From: Calditrichia bacterium
GTDB taxonomy: Bacteria > Calditrichota > Calditrichia > JAJRVZ01
NCBI GenBank assembly: GCA_030634505.1
Contig: DAOWAQ010000101.1
Location: forward strand, 1 to 7,153
Length of the DNA stretch: 7,153 nt
Direction of reading: 5' to 3'
Part shown: positions 5,365 to 7,153 of the stretch, one piece after another
Position numbering within the stretch: the stretch's first letter is position 1
Layout of the letters: every line of letters starts with the position of its first letter
Made by a program: the position numbers and the translations under genes
The notes under the pieces: generated by a model
Told to the model about the DNA's origin: nothing
The model's database searches: none
Seen by the model: only the letters and a program-made list of their open reading frames with translations

Positions 5365-5817
5365 ATGTCACATTCATTAACCAAAATATGGATTCACGGA
5401 ATATTTAGTACAAAAAATAAAACTCAGTTAATCGATTCAGATTATGAACCAAAATTATATTCTTACATCAAAAATAAATTTGAAAATGATCTAAAATGTA
5501 TCTTAAAAAAAATAAACGGAACTGCAGATCATATTCACATTTTGTTTCTCCTAAATTCGAATGTCAGCATTAATCAAATTTTTCATGATATTAAAGGCGC
5601 ATCGTCCCATTGGGTGAATCAAAACGATTTTATTAATCAAAAATTTGCCTGGCAGATTGGTTATGCAGCTTATTCCGTAAGTGAATCACAATTGTCAAAA
5701 GTTGAGAAATATATTCATAATCAAAAAGAACATCACAAAAAAATTACATTTGAGGAAGAATACCATAATTTTATGCAAAAATATGGATTTGAGAATAAAA
5801 ACCGTAAAAATAGTTAA
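5365..5817 (+). CDS. REP-associated tyrosine transposase (Y1/HUH, IS200-like)
   Basis: A 150-residue single-domain Y1 transposase of the IS200/IS605 TnpA superfamily. The HUH motif is His56-Ile-His58 in ADHIHILFLL. The nucleophile is most likely Tyr116 in KVEKYIHNQKEHH, with Gln120 one helical turn later. The family segment WQIGYAAYSVS is at 96-106. All catalytic residues are intact, and at about 150 residues the length is normal, so it may be active. Such enzymes cut and join single-stranded DNA at sites set by hairpins and a short guide tetranucleotide. ATG 5365 is preferred over an in-frame TTG at 5353 because GAGGA lies five bases before the ATG and overlaps the TTG. No tnpB partner is present, and no clear matching hairpin closes the 3' side, which favours a resident RAYT over a complete IS. 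It is the only plus-strand gene and converges on the anti-sigma gene. Confidence 0.92.
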   Translation: MSHSLTKIWIHGIFSTKNKTQLIDSDYEPKLYSYIKNKFENDLKCILKKINGTADHIHILFLLNSNVSINQIFHDIKGASSHWVNQNDFINQKFAWQIGYAAYSVSESQLSKVEKYIHNQKEHHKKITFEEEYHNFMQKYGFENKNRKNS

Positions 5818-5823
5818 CGTTAA
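5814..5823. repeat. 10-bp palindrome TTAACGTTAA over the transposase stop codon
   Basis: A perfect palindrome that includes the TAA stop. ACGTTAA also follows the left outer hairpin at 5096-5102, so the same 7-mer occurs on both sides of the hairpin-transposase block. It may be chance or a boundary sequence. Confidence 0.3.
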
Positions 5824-5847
5824 TTGCAGTGATTAATTTACTACATA

Positions 5848-5859
5848 TAAATCTGCGGG
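5848..5859 (-). repeat. Half REP-like unit downstream of the transposase
   Basis: TAAATCTGCGGG matches TAAATCTGTGGG in the unit at 5121-5140 at 11 of 12 positions, but the opposite arm (5840-5847) pairs at only about half of its positions. It appears to be a decayed unit with an intact right arm and loop. Confidence 0.5.
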
Positions 5860-5876
5860 TTATTAAGGGATTTATA

Positions 5877-6131
5877 TTATTTCTTAGATTTTTTGATTTC
5901 GTCGAGATTTAAAACTTTAAAAAGCCGGCTCTGAACATCTTCAGGCATTTTCTTTTCATCTTCCATATCACGGCAAAGAGTGACTGTTTTTTTCACGGTA
6001 TCAAAATATACTTTGCAAGTAGGACACATTTTCAAATGATCAGCGACTTCCTGACAAGCCGGACTGTCAATATCTTCACCCATAAAATCACATATCTGTT
6101 CTACAATTTTCTTATGATCCAATGATGTCAT
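5877..6131 (-). CDS. Zinc-binding (ZAS/zf-HC2-type) anti-sigma factor
   Basis: An 84-residue soluble protein with the zinc anti-sigma signature: Cys14, then His32-x3-Cys36-x2-Cys39 in DHLKMCPTC. Extra cysteines at 26 and 53 are present. There is no membrane segment, so it should act in the cytosol by holding the sigma factor encoded just upstream; in related proteins such as RsrA and ChrR the zinc site releases sigma after thiol oxidation or another signal. Here the signal is unknown. The charged C-terminal half (about 54-84) may wrap the sigma factor. Its ATG overlaps the sigma stop by one base (TAATG), ensuring coupled, near-stoichiometric synthesis. No terminator is obvious between its stop and the converging transposase gene. 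Confidence 0.88.
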   Translation of the reverse strand: MTSLDHKKIVEQICDFMGEDIDSPACQEVADHLKMCPTCKVYFDTVKKTVTLCRDMEDEKKMPEDVQSRLFKVLNLDEIKKSKK

Positions 6132-6709
6132 TATTTCACCACTCTTTCCGAAAAATATTCTGAAAGTTTATCACGCAGATGCTGCCTGGCGCGACGTAAC
6201 CTGATTTTTACATTTTCTTCGGTAATATTTAAAATCTTACTTGTTTCCTTAATAGATAATTGCTCAATATCCCGTAAAACAAATACTGTTTTATAGATTT
6301 CAGATAATTCATCTATAGCTTCGTAAAGTAATTTTTTAACTTCTGCATTTTGAACATTTAATGACGCATCCTGCGACCAATCAATAAAAACTTTACTTTC
6401 TATACTTTCCTGAAAATCAGGATTATCCGGCAGATCGATGTATTGCGGTTTCTTTTTCCGCAATTTCATTAAAGCAGTGTTGGTTGCAATACGGTAGATC
6501 CATGTAAAAAAACTTGACCTGCCATCAAACATATCTATTTTTTGAATTACTGTTAAAAATGTTTCTTGTAAAATATCCTCGGCGTCTTCTTTTTTTCTGA
6601 GAATTCTCAAACCAAGATTGTAGATTCTTTCACTGTATGCATTTACCAATTCCGAAAATGCTTGTTGATCGCCTTGTTTAGCTCGTTTAACTACTTCTAC
6701 TTCGTTCAA
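6131..6709 (-). CDS. RNA polymerase ECF-family sigma factor
   Basis: A 192-residue group 4 sigma factor that directs RNA polymerase to stress or envelope promoters. Region 2 spans about 14-88 (FSELVNAYSERIYNLGLRIL, then DAEDILQETFLTVIQKI at 42-58, and FFTWIYRIATN at 67-77). Region 4 spans about 124-180, with the helix-turn-helix LSIKETSKILNITEENVKIR (151-170). A linker of about 35 residues separates them, and there is no extra domain. The start codon is TTG: an in-frame TAG lies three codons upstream and no ATG or GTG is available before the conserved AKQGDQQAF segment. A weak purine-rich ribosome site (GAAGAG) lies about nine bases upstream. A TTG start could hold expression low. It is followed by its anti-sigma gene with a one-base overlap. 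Autoregulation is usual in the family, but I could not define a promoter. Confidence 0.95.
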   Translation of the reverse strand: MNEVEVVKRAKQGDQQAFSELVNAYSERIYNLGLRILRKKEDAEDILQETFLTVIQKIDMFDGRSSFFTWIYRIATNTALMKLRKKKPQYIDLPDNPDFQESIESKVFIDWSQDASLNVQNAEVKKLLYEAIDELSEIYKTVFVLRDIEQLSIKETSKILNITEENVKIRLRRARQHLRDKLSEYFSERVVK

Positions 6710-6892
6710 TCTTTTCTACTCTTCTTTGATGAAATTATTTTTTATTAAGTTACAATAAATTTCTATGTTTAACTTTATTCATTTATTGTTAATTCTAAAT
6801 TCCCAAAAATCAAATTTTCTAAATCAATACAAAACTATCATTTTTGGAGAATTTTAATTTATATTAAAATACGGTTTTTTAACCTACCTCAA
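6710..6892. other. AT-rich region upstream of the sigma gene, with a perfect 8-4-8 palindrome
   Basis: This segment must hold the promoter of the sigma/anti-sigma operon and the 3' end of the glycerate kinase gene, both minus strand. The only clear structure is ATTTTAAT (6851-6858), TTAT, ATTAAAAT (6863-6870). It has the 8-4-8 geometry of the REP-like units but only A and T bases and a different loop, and no adjacent T-tract on the minus strand. A very short GGTT/AACC hairpin lies just after the kinase stop. I see no confident promoter. Confidence 0.4.
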
Positions 6893-7153
6893 TTACGGGA
6901 CAAGTGCGACCATAATATCCATTACATTTGTTCGGGTTGGCCCTGTTTTAATTAAATCCCGCAGCGGGCTAAAGAAATTATAAGCATCATTGTTTTCCAG
7001 ATATTCCTTGGGGTTTAAATCAAGAATTTCTGCTTTTTGAAAAGTTGCATGTGTTATAATCGCTCCCGCTGCATCGGTCGGTCCGTCAGTACCATCGGTT
7101 CCACAACTTAAAAACAAATATGGTTTTTCAATATTTTTATTGAGAACGGACAA
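6893..7153 (-). CDS. Glycerate 2-kinase, MOFRL family, C-terminal fragment
   Basis: The last 86 codons of a gene that continues beyond the window; the first residue in view is an internal leucine codon (TTG), not a start. The MOFRL-domain signature is clear: SCGTDGTDGPTDAAGA (16-31), then NDAYNFF (55-61) and LIKTGPTRTNVMDIMVALV (67-85). These loops form part of the active site of the GckA/TtuD-type kinases, which phosphorylate D-glycerate to 2-phosphoglycerate and connect serine, glyoxylate or tartrate breakdown to glycolysis. Full-length members are usually over 400 residues, so most of the gene is missing here. Same strand as the sigma factor, with 183 bp between them. Confidence 0.92.
   Translation of the reverse strand: MSVLNKNIEKPYLFLSCGTDGTDGPTDAAGAIITHATFQKAEILDLNPKEYLENNDAYNFFSPLRDLIKTGPTRTNVMDIMVALVP

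Noticed and set aside
5078..5859. Complete IS200/IS605 insertion sequence
   Set aside because: No intact matching right end closes the 3' side of the gene, no tnpB is present, and similar hairpins occur away from the gene, which fits a RAYT with REPs better.
6741..6830. GGAAT-type autoregulatory promoter for the sigma gene
   Set aside because: A GGAAT is present on the minus strand, but the nearest GTT is 25 bases away instead of about 18, so it does not match the known redox-sigma promoter pattern.

Overview
The window is AT-rich and looks like a chromosome segment of a free-living bacterium, most likely from the Bacteroidota/Ignavibacteriota (FCB) side of the tree. This rests on gene style: a two-domain protein disulfide oxidoreductase, an ECF sigma factor with a small soluble zinc anti-sigma, a MOFRL-type glycerate kinase, a small Y1 transposase starting MSHSLTKIW, and intergenic DNA full of short hairpin repeats. 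The taxonomic guess is inference; no rRNA or marker gene settles it.

Nearly everything is on the minus strand. From left to right: a secreted protein of unknown function, possibly LolA-like (124-891); an intergenic hairpin cluster (about 964-1117); radA (1174-2505), translationally coupled to an upstream four-helix membrane protein of unknown function (2505-2999); an intergenic region with a compound inverted repeat (3051-3138) and a strong terminator (3212-3239); a three-gene redox operon read from right to left as thioredoxin (4507-4848), two-CxxC disulfide oxidoreductase (3843-4493) and membrane-anchored TlpA/ResA-like protein (3284-3829); a 516-bp intergenic region with the operon's candidate promoter and a nested set of hairpins; a plus-strand REP-associated Y1/HUH transposase gene (5365-5817); an ECF sigma factor (6131-6709) with its overlapping anti-sigma gene (5877-6131); and the C-terminal end of a glycerate 2-kinase (6893 to the window edge).

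The most notable thing is the relation between the transposase and the hairpins. Seven intact hairpins in two intergenic clusters share one architecture: a perfect stem of 6-8 bp, almost free in sequence, closing a fixed four-base loop. Read in one orientation the loop is always TTYA, and the four units with C-rich 8-bp stems are preceded by NYAG (GTAG, ATAG, TCAG, GCAG). This is the grammar of REP elements served by REP-associated tyrosine transposases (RAYTs). The units form divergent pairs; in all three pairs the left, minus-oriented unit has loop TTTA and the right, plus-oriented unit has loop TTCA. Stem partners differ by compensating changes. Two nested pairs lie directly upstream of the transposase gene and one pair lies about 4 kb away between other genes, so these look like elements mobilised in trans.

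The redox operon and the cysteine-rich anti-sigma factor suggest thiol homeostasis as a second theme, but a regulatory link between them is only a hypothesis.
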